DNA from: an uncultured Prochlorococcus sp.
GTDB lineage: Bacteria; Cyanobacteriota; Cyanobacteriia; PCC-6307; Cyanobiaceae
Direction: 5' to 3'
DNA: 38,002 bases
Assembly (NCBI GenBank): GCA_902595175.1
Contig: CACJPB010000010.1
Location: 1-38,002, forward strand
Every line of letters begins with the position of its first letter. Within the stretch, counting starts at the first letter, position 1. The notes below the pieces were generated by a model. It made no database searches and was not told the origin of the DNA. It saw nothing but the letters and a program-made list of their open reading frames with translations. Position numbers and translations under genes: made by a program. This document shows positions 1-7,849 of this stretch, piece after piece.

Positions 1-1
1 G

Positions 2-2173
2 TTTGGGAATATTATTAGAGAAATAATTAAAGAATCAAGGAGCCTTAATTTATTTATAAATTCACCTGTAAACAATCATTCTTATATTGATGTATTAAAA
101 GACCAATTAGATGATTTAAATTCTTTAAGAGAGAAGCTTCCAAATTCAGTAAAAATTACAAAAGCTTTAAATAAATTAGAAGCTATTGGACTTAAAAGAA
201 ATTGCCTAATAGAGCAAATTCTTGAAGATATCATTGAAGGCTTTTCATCAATAACTATATATCAACAAATCATTAGTTCATGGGCTAATAAGGTTGAAGA
301 AATAGTGAGAATTGATCAAGAGGCTCTCGCAATATCTTCAAGAGAATTTTTAGATGAAACTGTAGAAACATTTAGAAAATCTGATGCAACTCACGTGGAA
401 CAAACAGGACAAAGAATTAGAAGAATGGTTGCAGAGAACGCCCATAGAGTAAGAACTAATTCACCAGATGGCATACAAATACTTATTCAAGAATCAAAAA
501 GAAGAAAGAAAAAATCAGCTAGAAAACTATTCACTGAAATTCCAGATCTTTTAAAGTCTTTAAAACCATGCTGGGCCATGAGTCCTCTCGTTGTCTCTCA
601 ATTATTGCCTGCAAATGAACCTTTTTTTGATGTAGTTATTTTTGATGAAGCGAGTCAAATTGAACCTGAGGGAGCAATAACCTCACTAGTAAGAGCAAAA
701 CAAGCAATTGTTGCAGGAGATTCAAAACAGTTATCTCCAACAAAAACTTCTTTCTTTTCTCAAAAACTTGACGATGATATTGGATATGTAGAAGACAGTG
801 ATGAATCTTTTGATAATGTTGCCGAGACCGAATCCTTACTGGAAGCAGTAAAAACTGCCCTTCCCCCAGTCCATGGGACAAAAACTCTACTTTGGCATTA
901 TCGTTCTGAAGATGAAAGACTAATAGCCTTCTCAAATAGGCATCAAGATCTTTATAAAAGTAGACTTATAACTGCTCCATCAGTCACTGAAAAATCCCCT
1001 TTTGTTTATCACCAAGTTGAGGGAGATTTTAAAGATATTTCAGGGAAATGTCCCATAGCTGAAATCGAGAAAACAGTTAGTTTGGCTATAGATCATTTAA
1101 AAAATAATCCCAATGAAAGTTTAGGAGTTATAACATTAGGATCCGATCATGCTAGGAGTATATATAAAGAATTCCAGCGACAATCCGAAAACTTAAGTCT
1201 TCAGTTATGGCCAGAGAATAAACCCGAGGAGAAATTTATTATTAGACATCTTGAAAATGTTCAGGGAGATGAGAGAGATGTTATTTTCCTCTCAACTGGT
1301 TATGGGCCTCATAATCATGACACACTGAGAACTGCTTTTGGACCGATTAATCATGATAAAAATCTTTTTGGATTGAGAAGATTAAATGTTGCTATTACTA
1401 GATCTAGAAAAAGACTAGAGGTTATTTCAACAATAGATCCCTATAGATATGACGATAATAAATTAAACAAAATAGGTCTAAAAGCTTTTATACAGTATTT
1501 GAGATTTGTAAAAAGTGGTGGTGAGGATATGGGCGACTTAGTCATTGAAAAAACACCGATGAATTCTTTCGAACAAGATGTTTATGACACCCTTGTTAAA
1601 GAAGGAATTGGATTAGTTCCTCAATATGGAGTTTCTGGTTATAGGCTTGATTTTGCTGTTCAACATCCAGAAGAAAAAGGCAAGTTCATATTGGCAATAG
1701 AAGCTGATGGAGCCGCCTATCATTCCACTGAAACTGCCAGAGATAGAGACAGAATAAGACAGTCTCATCTAGAAAGATTAGGTTGGAAATTTCATCGAAT
1801 CTGGGGTCCTTCATGGGCAAAAAGAAAAGAAGAGGAAATTGAAAAACTTCTTTCTGTTATTGATGATGCGATTAAATCCGGAGAAGTGGTTAACAAATCA
1901 AATACTAAAACTAAAAAAAAAAAAGATAAATTAACGCTGCCTCAAAGGAAAGGTAAAAGACCTAAATTACCCTACTATGAAAATATCAATCAATATGGAG
2001 ATATATTAATAAATTATATTCTTTGGATATGTTCTGATGATTTACTACATTCAGATGAACAAATATTTGAGGAAATTTTTAAAGAATTACCTTACACGAA
2101 AAGAGGCAACAGAATCAGAAGAGTAATTGATCAAAAAATTAAATATTTAAGGTCTAAAGGGAAAATAAAATAG
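2..2173 (+). CDS. SF1 DNA/RNA helicase with C-terminal Vsr-like nuclease domain (5' partial)
   Basis: The frame is open from base 2, so the gene enters from outside the window; 723 residues are visible and a GTG at 305 is not a likely start. Helicase motifs can be read in order: Walker B/motif II as FDEASQ (about nt 650), motif III as AGDSKQLSPT, motif V as NVQGDERDVIFLS and motif VI as RRLNVAITRSRKR. The Walker A region must lie upstream of the window. After a linker comes a segment with LDFAV, then IEADGAAYHS and a DRDRIRQ..L...GW stretch, which fits the Vsr/MTES_1575-type endonuclease fold (D and ExD as metal ligands). The C-terminus has a poly-lysine linker and a small basic domain. The family resembles large DUF4011-type helicase-Vsr proteins linked to phage defence (inference). 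It heads a run of same-strand island genes. Confidence 0.85.
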   Translation, partial: FGNIIREIIKESRSLNLFINSPVNNHSYIDVLKDQLDDLNSLREKLPNSVKITKALNKLEAIGLKRNCLIEQILEDIIEGFSSITIYQQIISSWANKVEEIVRIDQEALAISSREFLDETVETFRKSDATHVEQTGQRIRRMVAENAHRVRTNSPDGIQILIQESKRRKKKSARKLFTEIPDLLKSLKPCWAMSPLVVSQLLPANEPFFDVVIFDEASQIEPEGAITSLVRAKQAIVAGDSKQLSPTKTSFFSQKLDDDIGYVEDSDESFDNVAETESLLEAVKTALPPVHGTKTLLWHYRSEDERLIAFSNRHQDLYKSRLITAPSVTEKSPFVYHQVEGDFKDISGKCPIAEIEKTVSLAIDHLKNNPNESLGVITLGSDHARSIYKEFQRQSENLSLQLWPENKPEEKFIIRHLENVQGDERDVIFLSTGYGPHNHDTLRTAFGPINHDKNLFGLRRLNVAITRSRKRLEVISTIDPYRYDDNKLNKIGLKAFIQYLRFVKSGGEDMGDLVIEKTPMNSFEQDVYDTLVKEGIGLVPQYGVSGYRLDFAVQHPEEKGKFILAIEADGAAYHSTETARDRDRIRQSHLERLGWKFHRIWGPSWAKRKEEEIEKLLSVIDDAIKSGEVVNKSNTKTKKKKDKLTLPQRKGKRPKLPYYENINQYGDILINYILWICSDDLLHSDEQIFEEIFKELPYTKRGNRIRRVIDQKIKYLRSKGKIK

Positions 2174-2194
2174 ATTGACAGTTGATTTAAAATA
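2173..2194 (+). promoter_or_regulatory. Upstream motif shared with position 7519
   Basis: A 22-bp sequence of the form GATTGACAG-N2-GAT-Y-TAAAATA lies between the helicase and the acidic protein. The same motif, differing at 3 positions, occurs at 7519-7540, 23 bp before the DUF3764 gene. It contains a perfect -35 hexamer TTGACA. A -10 about 17 bp downstream is only weak (AAAATT), so promoter function is an inference. Confidence 0.4.
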
Positions 2195-2231
2195 TTTAAA
2201 ATTTTCGAAATTCTATTAAGGATCTATATTT

Positions 2232-2816
2232 ATGGTTGATAAGGTAGACCTCACAAAATTACATGTAGAAATTCCAGATTTTTATAAATATAACGAGGCT
2301 TGGTGTGATGAAAATATAGGTTCAGTTTATGATTTAGACGTAATTTGCAAAACAAGAGATGCAGGATTTTATTTATGTAAATTTCTTTATGAAACTGGAG
2401 AAGAATTTTTTCAATGTATAAAAATTTTTAATAGAAAAGTTAAAAGATTAACTGAAGAGAAAATTCAAAAAATGCTCAAAAATTATGATTTTACAAACTT
2501 AAAATCAGATATTACTTTCGTCGGCCTTGATGATGATATGTCTTTTGAGAATGAAGATCTTATGCAAGAAATTGATGATTTTTTTGAACAATATAATGCT
2601 GATTTGGCTCCAGATATTTATATCGAGGCTGCAAATGATATTAAAGATATGGTTAGCAGAGCTCATGAACAAATAAGGTTAACGATTGATTATATTGAGG
2701 CACTTGAGGAAGAATATGAAGCTTTGGAATATGGAGAATATGACGAAGATGAAGATGAAGATGATTACGATGAAGATGATTATGATGAAGATGGTTACGA
2801 CGAAGATGAAGATTAA
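2232..2816 (+). CDS. Hypothetical protein with long Asp/Glu tail
   Basis: A 194-aa protein of no recognised family. Residues 1-135 look like a mixed alpha/beta globular domain. About residues 135-165 form a predicted helix (IKDMVSRAHEQIRLTIDYIEALEEEYEAL). The last 30 or so residues are almost only D, E, Y and G, built from repeated GATGAAGATGATTA-like units. Such tails occur in DNA-mimic and chaperone-like proteins, but nothing here proves that. Its stop codon touches the ATG of the next gene, so it is the first of a run of abutting genes. Confidence 0.75.
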   Translation: MVDKVDLTKLHVEIPDFYKYNEAWCDENIGSVYDLDVICKTRDAGFYLCKFLYETGEEFFQCIKIFNRKVKRLTEEKIQKMLKNYDFTNLKSDITFVGLDDDMSFENEDLMQEIDDFFEQYNADLAPDIYIEAANDIKDMVSRAHEQIRLTIDYIEALEEEYEALEYGEYDEDEDEDDYDEDDYDEDGYDEDED

Positions 2817-2876
2817 ATGAAAAGCTTACTACTCCCACTACTAGCTGCTCTCGCTCTACCTAGTGCTGTTAATGCA
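2817..2876 (+). repeat. Signal-peptide DNA cassette, copy 1
   Basis: Sixty bases coding for MKSLLLPLLAALALPSAVNA. The core CTACTCCCACTACTAGC is shared exactly with the copies at 3122 and 7850. It uses CTA/CTC leucine codons where the rest of the window strongly prefers TTA, which suggests copying of DNA and not independent evolution of signal peptides. Confidence 0.7.
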
Positions 2877-3122
2877 AATACTTATGATGATATGTTGATG
2901 AGAACAAGATGGCCTGAGTTTATAGATAACTACAATAATGGATTTAAATTTCAAGAAGTAGAAGATTTTGAAATGACTTGTTCATCATTTATAAAAGCAA
3001 ATAATGAACTAGAAAATTACTTTGCACTTTTTCAGAGACGCAAACCTAACATTGATTTTTTTGAAGTTAGAGCAAGTCTTAAACCAATTATCAAAGTATG
3101 CAACGATAACAGTATCTATTAA
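2817..3122 (+). CDS. Small secreted protein with the repeated signal-peptide cassette
   Basis: A 101-aa protein starting MKSLLLPLLAALALPSAVNA, a typical Sec signal peptide with a likely cut after NANA/N. The mature part has two cysteines (near 54 and 94) and no recognised domain. The ATG follows the previous stop directly (TAA-ATG). The stop overlaps the next ATG (TAATG), so translation is probably coupled. The first 60 bases closely match those at 3122 and 7850, although the mature proteins are unrelated. Confidence 0.75.
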   Translation: MKSLLLPLLAALALPSAVNANTYDDMLMRTRWPEFIDNYNNGFKFQEVEDFEMTCSSFIKANNELENYFALFQRRKPNIDFFEVRASLKPIIKVCNDNSIY

Positions 3123-3181
3123 TGAAACGCTTACTACTCCCACTACTAGCAGCCCTCGCATTACCTACTGCTGTTTATTCA
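3122..3181 (+). repeat. Signal-peptide DNA cassette, copy 2
   Basis: Encodes MKRLLLPLLAALALPTAVYS. It shares long exact stretches with 7850-7909 (for example TACTCCCACTACTAGCAGC, then TCGCATTACCTACTGCTGTT). Similarity fades at the start of the mature protein. Confidence 0.7.
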
Positions 3182-3643
3182 AAGACAGAAATTGAGCCTG
3201 AACCAAAATCTCAAATTCTAAATAATCCATACGAGAGACTTGGAAAAGAGGCGAAATTTGATTGCAAAGAATTTGGTGAGGATAGTTGTTTCTCTAGGTT
3301 TATTGCTATGAGTGCTTGTACTTTTGCCCAAAGCATCAATAGCGATAAGACAGTTAAAGAAAGTTTAGATATTGCAGATGATTTATTTTATCTACTTGCT
3401 TCGGGTCATAAATTAGATCTTAATGATATTTTTGATGATAAAAATTTGGTAAAACAAGATATTCGAGTTGAATCGATTGAACGAATTAAACTATGCAAAG
3501 AGTGGGCAAAAGAAGCAATCCCAAAAATTGTTTTAGAAAGAACTGGTAAACCAGCAACACCAGAATTTATTGAAGGTGCAACTCGTACTTTTGGCGAATG
3601 GTGGATGAGAAGTCTTGAGGGCGTAAAAAGTAGAGGATATTAA
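3122..3643 (+). CDS. Secreted hypothetical protein with the repeated signal-peptide cassette
   Basis: A 173-aa protein with signal peptide MKRLLLPLLAALALPTAV and a likely cut near YSK. The mature part has five or so cysteines (FDCKEFGEDSC, SACTF, LCKEW), so disulfides in the periplasm are possible. No family is recognised. It overlaps both neighbours by TAATG junctions, consistent with translational coupling. Confidence 0.75.
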   Translation: MKRLLLPLLAALALPTAVYSKTEIEPEPKSQILNNPYERLGKEAKFDCKEFGEDSCFSRFIAMSACTFAQSINSDKTVKESLDIADDLFYLLASGHKLDLNDIFDDKNLVKQDIRVESIERIKLCKEWAKEAIPKIVLERTGKPATPEFIEGATRTFGEWWMRSLEGVKSRGY

Positions 3644-4011
3644 TGAATCGCTTTCTACTTGGAACGATTTTATTAGGTTTAATTCCTTCAGCTAATGCAG
3701 GGGTTTATTATTATCCAGCATTTCAAAAAGGTATAGTTGTCAATTGTGCTAATGGTGTTGCTGATCATATTGTTGAATTTAAAGCGGGGAGGGGTATTAA
3801 GTTATCTGATCATGGAGATGAAAAATATAAATGGCCAGCTACATATTTATTTCCAGAAGAAAGAGATAAAAGGTATAAATATTTCCCATCTACTGCTGTA
3901 GGAAAATGCAGCTATAGAAAATTAAAAAGAAAAGAAAAAAAAGAAATTATTAAAGAAGCATTTTTACAATGCAAGAAAGATAGGTTCAAATATTGTTATG
4001 GGTGGAATTAA
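3643..4011 (+). CDS. Small secreted hypothetical protein
   Basis: A 122-aa protein starting MNRFLLGTILLGLIPSANA, a signal peptide of different sequence from the cassette. The mature part contains VNCANGVADHIVEF and a lysine-rich segment (KLKRKEKKEIIKEAF), with cysteines near 35, 87, 111 and 118. No family recognised. The start overlaps the previous stop (TAATG), and the stop is followed at once by the next ATG. Confidence 0.7.
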   Translation: MNRFLLGTILLGLIPSANAGVYYYPAFQKGIVVNCANGVADHIVEFKAGRGIKLSDHGDEKYKWPATYLFPEERDKRYKYFPSTAVGKCSYRKLKRKEKKEIIKEAFLQCKKDRFKYCYGWN

Positions 4012-4044
4012 ATGAAACGTTTACTACTTGCACCGCTTGATTAG
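4012..4044 (+). pseudogene. Orphan 10-codon signal-peptide start (MKRLLLAPLD)
   Basis: ATGAAACGTTTACTACTTGC followed by ACCGCTTGAT and TAG. It starts directly after the stop of the previous gene and stops directly before the ATG at 4045. It looks like the first residues of a second signal-peptide variant, cut off after 10 codons. A near copy is at 10928. It may be a remnant, or a mini-ORF that couples ribosomes to the next gene. Confidence 0.55.
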
Positions 4045-5058
4045 ATGGGATCTTATTACTGGAATACAACAACAGAAGATTTTTTGCCAGAAAGCCTAGA
4101 TGCAATAAAAGAACATTGTATGAGTAACTACTTACCTTTTGATGGAGGGTTATGGCAGAATTTTCAACCTAGAAATTACACATTAAAACCCAACAAAAGA
4201 GCAAAATTTTATGTTGTCGAATATCACCCTGACATAAAGATATGGCAACCACCAAAACTTCATACTGAAGAATCATATTTTAAGGATAGGGAAGAATCTG
4301 ATTGGTATGGCTTTTTTAAATGGGGAACTGAAAGAGGTATGAAATTTTATTATGGGATTGATGGTAGTGGAATTGATTACAACAAAATTTCTTTAGAAGC
4401 TTCTGTATTTAAAGTTGGTTTGACTCATGTAAAAGTAAAAATGCGAGGAGGTAAAAGATATAAAAATATTCTTGTAGAAAAAGATATTACTGATTTAAAA
4501 ATTCCTCCTGAGGATTATGAAACCTTCGTATATGCAAAATTATTCTATAAATATTGGAAAGATAAAAATTTTTTTAAAGGTTTAAAAACTATTAATCAAG
4601 ATCATATGCATGAACAACTGCAATTTGATGGCAAAACAGAATCTTTTAGATTTGAGAATGTAGAAGATAAATTAAAAATTGTCAGAGAAGCTATGGATCA
4701 GATAGAAAATTCACCACCAGAAGAAATTAAAAAAGAAGTAGATTATTTTTGTTTTCTTACTGGATTTTGGAATATGGTCGTTCGTTATAAGAAATCGTTT
4801 CCATGTTTTTACAGCTTCGACAATTACGACACAATTCGTCATTCATGGGAAAACTACAACACACCTCTCTATATAGACCCAATGAGCAGCTTTATAAATA
4901 TGTATGAATGGGCTTTTAGTTTAAAGTGTCCTTTTTTAATAGATATTGGATTTAAAGATAAGTGGTTAATGAAAACTCCTGAGGAGATAAGACCACTATT
5001 TGATAAGCCTTTAGAAGATTTTATTCTTCCTAATTCAACCCACTACGATTTAACTTAG
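4045..5058 (+). CDS. Hypothetical protein, 337 aa
   Basis: No family recognised. The protein is rich in aromatic residues (Trp, Tyr, Phe) and has no signal peptide or membrane helix, so it is probably cytoplasmic. A conserved-looking stretch is DYFCFLTGFWNMVVRYKKSF. It is the last gene of the run of abutting genes that starts at the helicase, and converges with the recombinase operon. Its ATG lies directly on the stop codon of the preceding mini-ORF. Confidence 0.7.
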   Translation: MGSYYWNTTTEDFLPESLDAIKEHCMSNYLPFDGGLWQNFQPRNYTLKPNKRAKFYVVEYHPDIKIWQPPKLHTEESYFKDREESDWYGFFKWGTERGMKFYYGIDGSGIDYNKISLEASVFKVGLTHVKVKMRGGKRYKNILVEKDITDLKIPPEDYETFVYAKLFYKYWKDKNFFKGLKTINQDHMHEQLQFDGKTESFRFENVEDKLKIVREAMDQIENSPPEEIKKEVDYFCFLTGFWNMVVRYKKSFPCFYSFDNYDTIRHSWENYNTPLYIDPMSSFINMYEWAFSLKCPFLIDIGFKDKWLMKTPEEIRPLFDKPLEDFILPNSTHYDLT

Positions 5059-5160
5059 GTTCTTTCTATGCAATTTATTGTGAGTCATCTTAAAGCTCCG
5101 AAATTATCTAGAGTCAGCGATATATGAACTTAGACAGCGTATAAGTCAATTAAGAGCAAA

Positions 5161-5412
5161 TCATTGTGATTTAGCGAGTTCAATATATTTTTCAAGGTCA
5201 TAATCGTTAATCGGAATCCAGTTATTAGAAGTCAGATTATTTTGAATATGTTTGGCTAAAGTCACACCTTTAATAGCACCCATAAAAAGATATTTTTGGT
5301 CATTTATCCGTCTTAAATAAGGTTCAAGTATTCCTTTATCTCTAAGTTGATATATAGAAGCTCTGGATTTAAAACCTAGACATTTATACGCTTCTGTAAA
5401 AGTACAAAGCAT
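5161..5412 (-). CDS. Small HTH protein, excisionase/MerR-like
   Basis: An 83-aa protein with the segment TFTEAYKCLGFKSRASIYQL near the N-terminus, a likely winged/MerR-like helix-turn-helix, followed by GILEPYLRR. It starts 2 bp after the recombinase stop, so the two are co-transcribed. The size, domain and position suggest a recombination directionality factor or regulator of the element (inference). Confidence 0.7.
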   Translation of the reverse strand: MLCTFTEAYKCLGFKSRASIYQLRDKGILEPYLRRINDQKYLFMGAIKGVTLAKHIQNNLTSNNWIPINDYDLEKYIELAKSQ

Positions 5413-5414
5413 TA

Positions 5415-6611
5415 TTAATTAACCTCTACTGTTTCTCTATCAAAATCTTCTACCATTTCCTTAGTTTGGAATCTGGCATAAGAAGTTAGGTGAACATCTA
5501 ATGTATGACCCATAGCTTCTGCAATCTTTTTAGGTGATCTATAAGTACCATCATCTTTTTGTCTGTTATGACCGATATAAGCATATCTATGTCTAAAACT
5601 GTAAGGAGTTAGCTGTTGTCTTTCATCTTCTGCTTCTTTTTTTAGTTGTTGCCATACTTTGTTATCTCTAAGGAATCGACCTACAGCCTGACCTGCACCA
5701 CCCTTATCATTAATAGTTGGTAATTCTTCTTTTATATGGATTTTTTTCATTAAATTCCAATTATTTTTACTCCCATCTATATCTTCTACAAATAAAGGAA
5801 ATAACTGTCTTGGTTGTGTTGTTAAACCTTTTTTACCGCCCTGAGATTTACGATAATCTGACCATAATTCATTACCATTATTTCTTGTATGAAGGTGTTT
5901 TAAATCGTTTGGTCTAAGTCCATAAGTAGCCATAAGTTGTAGAGCAAACTTCCATTTGGGATTGTTTACAGAATCAACCAATCTAAGAATCTGACTATCT
6001 GATAATGGATAACCTATACGTTTAGTGGTTGTAACTGCTTCATCATCTGACATTACAGGCGGTAGCCATTTAGAAGGGAAATCTTGTCTCTGGACTACAT
6101 AATTTAAAAAGCTATTTAGAGCTATTCTCATGTGCCTTCTTTGAGTAGTTCCCTTAGTCCATTTAGATAAAGCAAGATTAGATAATTCTTCTCCATTCTT
6201 TGGTTTCTTTTTTTTGTTCAATAATGTCAAGGCAATATGTAAAACAGGTAAATGCTTAGACTTCCAAGTTTTATCAGAAACATTAGTTTTAAATGCTCTA
6301 TAGCTGTTTAAGGCATCAGGCCAATCAAGTTCCAGAATCGAACTAGCACCAGATGAAATTGCATAGGCTATTTTTAAATCTATCTTTCCTTTTGACTCTT
6401 CATATATATCTTGAATAACAACAATTCTATTTAAGGCATCTATCCAGGCATCTTCTGACCATTTATAAGCAGTAGATAAAGTTTCTTCATTTGGTCTTTT
6501 ACCAACTTGTAACCTTACGTTTCCTCTGGAGTTATAGACAGTCCAGTTTTTACCGCATTTGCTCTTTAGTGCTGTTCTAAAGTTGCTAATCCATTGTTCT
6601 ACCAAAGACAC
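5415..6611 (-). CDS. Tyrosine recombinase (integrase)
   Basis: A 398-aa protein. The C-terminal catalytic domain (about 200-385) shows box I Arg233 in ATYGLRPNDL, a beta-hairpin Lys near 260, box II YSFRH (337-341), His369 in AEAMGHTLD and the nucleophile Tyr378 in TSYARF. The first box II histidine is replaced by tyrosine (Y-x-x-R), which is seen in some active families. The N-terminal part would bind arm or core sites. The start is GTG; no ATG precedes it in frame. The gene is read away from the tRNA-Pro fragment at 6762, the usual layout of a tRNA-targeted integrative element. Confidence 0.92.
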   Translation of the reverse strand: MSLVEQWISNFRTALKSKCGKNWTVYNSRGNVRLQVGKRPNEETLSTAYKWSEDAWIDALNRIVVIQDIYEESKGKIDLKIAYAISSGASSILELDWPDALNSYRAFKTNVSDKTWKSKHLPVLHIALTLLNKKKKPKNGEELSNLALSKWTKGTTQRRHMRIALNSFLNYVVQRQDFPSKWLPPVMSDDEAVTTTKRIGYPLSDSQILRLVDSVNNPKWKFALQLMATYGLRPNDLKHLHTRNNGNELWSDYRKSQGGKKGLTTQPRQLFPLFVEDIDGSKNNWNLMKKIHIKEELPTINDKGGAGQAVGRFLRDNKVWQQLKKEAEDERQQLTPYSFRHRYAYIGHNRQKDDGTYRSPKKIAEAMGHTLDVHLTSYARFQTKEMVEDFDRETVEVN

Positions 6612-6637
6612 TAGTGCTCTCTATGGAATAAATTTTT

Positions 6638-6651
6638 ACACATAAATGTGT
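6638..6651. promoter_or_regulatory. Palindrome upstream of the recombinase
   Basis: ACACATAAATGTGT is a perfect inverted repeat (5-bp arms, 4-bp spacer) 27-40 bp upstream of the recombinase start codon. Its place fits an operator for the HTH partner or an arm-type recombinase site. This is an inference from symmetry and position. Confidence 0.35.
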
Positions 6652-6716
6652 GTGATTCAATTACGAACTATTCACTTATGTACATCTACAGAGTCTCATA
6701 TTCAATCTATAGCACC

Positions 6717-6851
6717 AGTTATAGCTTAAATGCCTTTGTCTCACTAACTACACACTATTGCTTTGGGAGCACTAGGTCGCAGGTTCGAATCCTGTCGCCC
6801 CGACTCTTAAAAGCCAAGTCATACTAGCGAGTTTCCCAGACTCTCTTTTTT
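6717..6851 (+). repeat. tRNA-Pro(UGG) 3'-end repeat, copy 1 (candidate attachment site)
   Basis: A 135-bp unit repeated at exactly 1450 bp distance (8167-8301). It holds AGTTATAGCTTAAA, 31 unrelated bases, then 51 identical bases (6762-6812). These read as the anticodon loop TTTGGGA (anticodon TGG), variable loop, T-arm GCAGG-TTCGAAT-CCTGT, acceptor strand CGCCCCG and discriminator A of a tRNA-Pro. The matching 5' acceptor strand (CGGGGCG) is absent, so it is a fragment and not a working tRNA. A terminator hairpin follows. Confidence 0.85.
6826..6850 (+). terminator. Terminator of tRNA fragment copy 1
   Basis: AGCGAGT-TTCCCAG-ACTCTCT followed by a run of T. One mismatch in the stem. It is the same hairpin as at 8276 and probably came with the tRNA gene's native terminator. 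Confidence 0.65.
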
Positions 6852-7046
6852 ATTGAGAAATTTGTCCACGTCTAAAATGGACAGATAGTGGATAACGTCA
6901 ATTCTGCTTAATGGTAATTTTCTTGCTTTTTCCTTATTTTTTCGTAAGTATGCGTATATAGGCTCTAATTTGCTCTAAATACGTTTATTACTGGCTTATT
7001 TAGGCTTATTTTCCTCTAAAAGACTGTCACATAGGGGTTGACGATT

Positions 7047-7322
7047 ATGAAAATTCCAATCGAAATGATGAAAGAAATTAGAGAAAGTGGGTACGATAAA
7101 AAACTTGTATATACCTATATAAGAGAGCTATTAGACAGCGATAAAGAAATTAAAGAAAATAACAATCTAGAGCTTTTAGACAATTACTTATTAGATAAAG
7201 ATCCCCAAGAAGTATCTAAAAATGCTCCTGAGATACTTATGGCAGCAGAGCTTTTAGACGCTTACTTATTAGATAAAAGATTTATGAGAGAGCTTGAAGA
7301 TGAAGAATATGATGCTGCTTAA
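7047..7322 (+). CDS. Hypothetical small acidic protein
   Basis: A 91-aa protein starting MKIPIEMMKEIRESGYDK. The ATG at 7047 is preferred over a TTG at 7038 because AGGGG lies 9 bases upstream of it. It contains an internal duplication: LELLDNYLLDKD and AELLDAYLLDKR. Mostly helical by composition. No family recognised. First gene of the 1450-bp cassette. Confidence 0.65.
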   Translation: MKIPIEMMKEIRESGYDKKLVYTYIRELLDSDKEIKENNNLELLDNYLLDKDPQEVSKNAPEILMAAELLDAYLLDKRFMRELEDEEYDAA

Positions 7323-7393
7323 TTAGATAAAGTACCTATTTTTTCCTATTTGTTTAAAGGTTATTCTTTTGAGCAAATAACAGGATTAAAACA

Positions 7394-7516
7394 ATGATGA
7401 AACTTGCAATCATTTTTTTACCAATTTTATTTGCAGTTATTTGGGCTGCTTTTATAGGGTTAAGAATAAATAAAGTAGAAACTAGAGATGGAAAAAGAAA
7501 ATTAATTAATTACTAA
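7394..7516 (+). CDS. Single-helix membrane mini-protein, 40 aa
   Basis: Starts MMKLAIIFLPILFAVIWAAF, one membrane helix, then a short basic tail ending RKLINY. The size and shape recall small photosystem or membrane subunits such as PsbY, but the sequence is not close enough to name. Second gene of the cassette. Confidence 0.5.
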   Translation: MMKLAIIFLPILFAVIWAAFIGLRINKVETRDGKRKLINY

Positions 7517-7518
7517 TT

Positions 7519-7540
7519 GATTGACAGGCGATCTAAAATA
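7519..7540 (+). promoter_or_regulatory. Upstream motif shared with position 2173
   Basis: Same 22-bp motif as at 2173 (19 of 22 bases identical), with TTGACA at 7521. Placed 23 bp before the DUF3764 start. Possible promoter -35 region or regulator site. Confidence 0.4.
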
Positions 7541-7563
7541 AGGGGTAATTAGCTCCTTTTTTT

Positions 7564-7848
7564 ATGTCAATTGAAACAACTGTTTTAGATTTCAAATTAA
7601 GCAATACTTTTGAGGAATACGAGGCTCATATGAATGCTCCAGAACAACAGGCCATGTTTAAAGAGATGGGAGTAAAAACCTTTTATATTGGCAAATCATT
7701 AGAAGACCCTAAGAGAGCAACAGTTATGTTTCAAGGGCCAGTAAATACTTGTTACGACATCTTTGTTAATCCAGAAACTAAGCCAATAGTTGAAGCATCC
7801 GGTCATATTTATGAAGGAACAGTAATAAACCGCTGGATTTCTGGTTAA
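7564..7848 (+). CDS. DUF3764 family protein
   Basis: A 94-aa soluble protein without signal or membrane segment. It is about 75-80% identical by eye to the product at 24947-25312 (SIETT.LDFKLSNTFE, MGVKTFYIGKSL and PETKPIVEASGHIYEG are shared). The fold is probably a ferredoxin-like alpha/beta barrel domain, as in DUF3764 (inference). The function is unknown. The copy here is in the mobile cassette while its paralogue sits beside SelO, so the cassette may have picked up a core gene or the reverse. Confidence 0.8.
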   Translation: MSIETTVLDFKLSNTFEEYEAHMNAPEQQAMFKEMGVKTFYIGKSLEDPKRATVMFQGPVNTCYDIFVNPETKPIVEASGHIYEGTVINRWISG

Positions 7849-7849
7849 T

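Noticed and set aside
636-935. Minus-strand ORF of 99 codons inside the helicase gene
   Set aside because: It overlaps a gene with clear helicase motifs and its product is low complexity (His/Leu-rich); a shadow frame.
2700-2816. GAT/GAA repeats as a possible microsatellite or CRISPR-like array
   Set aside because: They are in-frame codons of an acidic protein tail without spacers or palindromic repeats.
2653-2838. Minus-strand ORF rich in HLHHNHLH repeats
   Set aside because: It is the reverse complement of the Asp/Glu repeat tail of the 2232 gene; no independent support.
5717-5917. Plus-strand ORF inside the recombinase
   Set aside because: Shadow of the recombinase reading frame, which has all catalytic residues.
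6717-6803. Complete tRNA-Pro gene at the first repeat
   Set aside because: The 5' acceptor strand and D-arm are absent in both exact copies; only the 3' part is tRNA-like.
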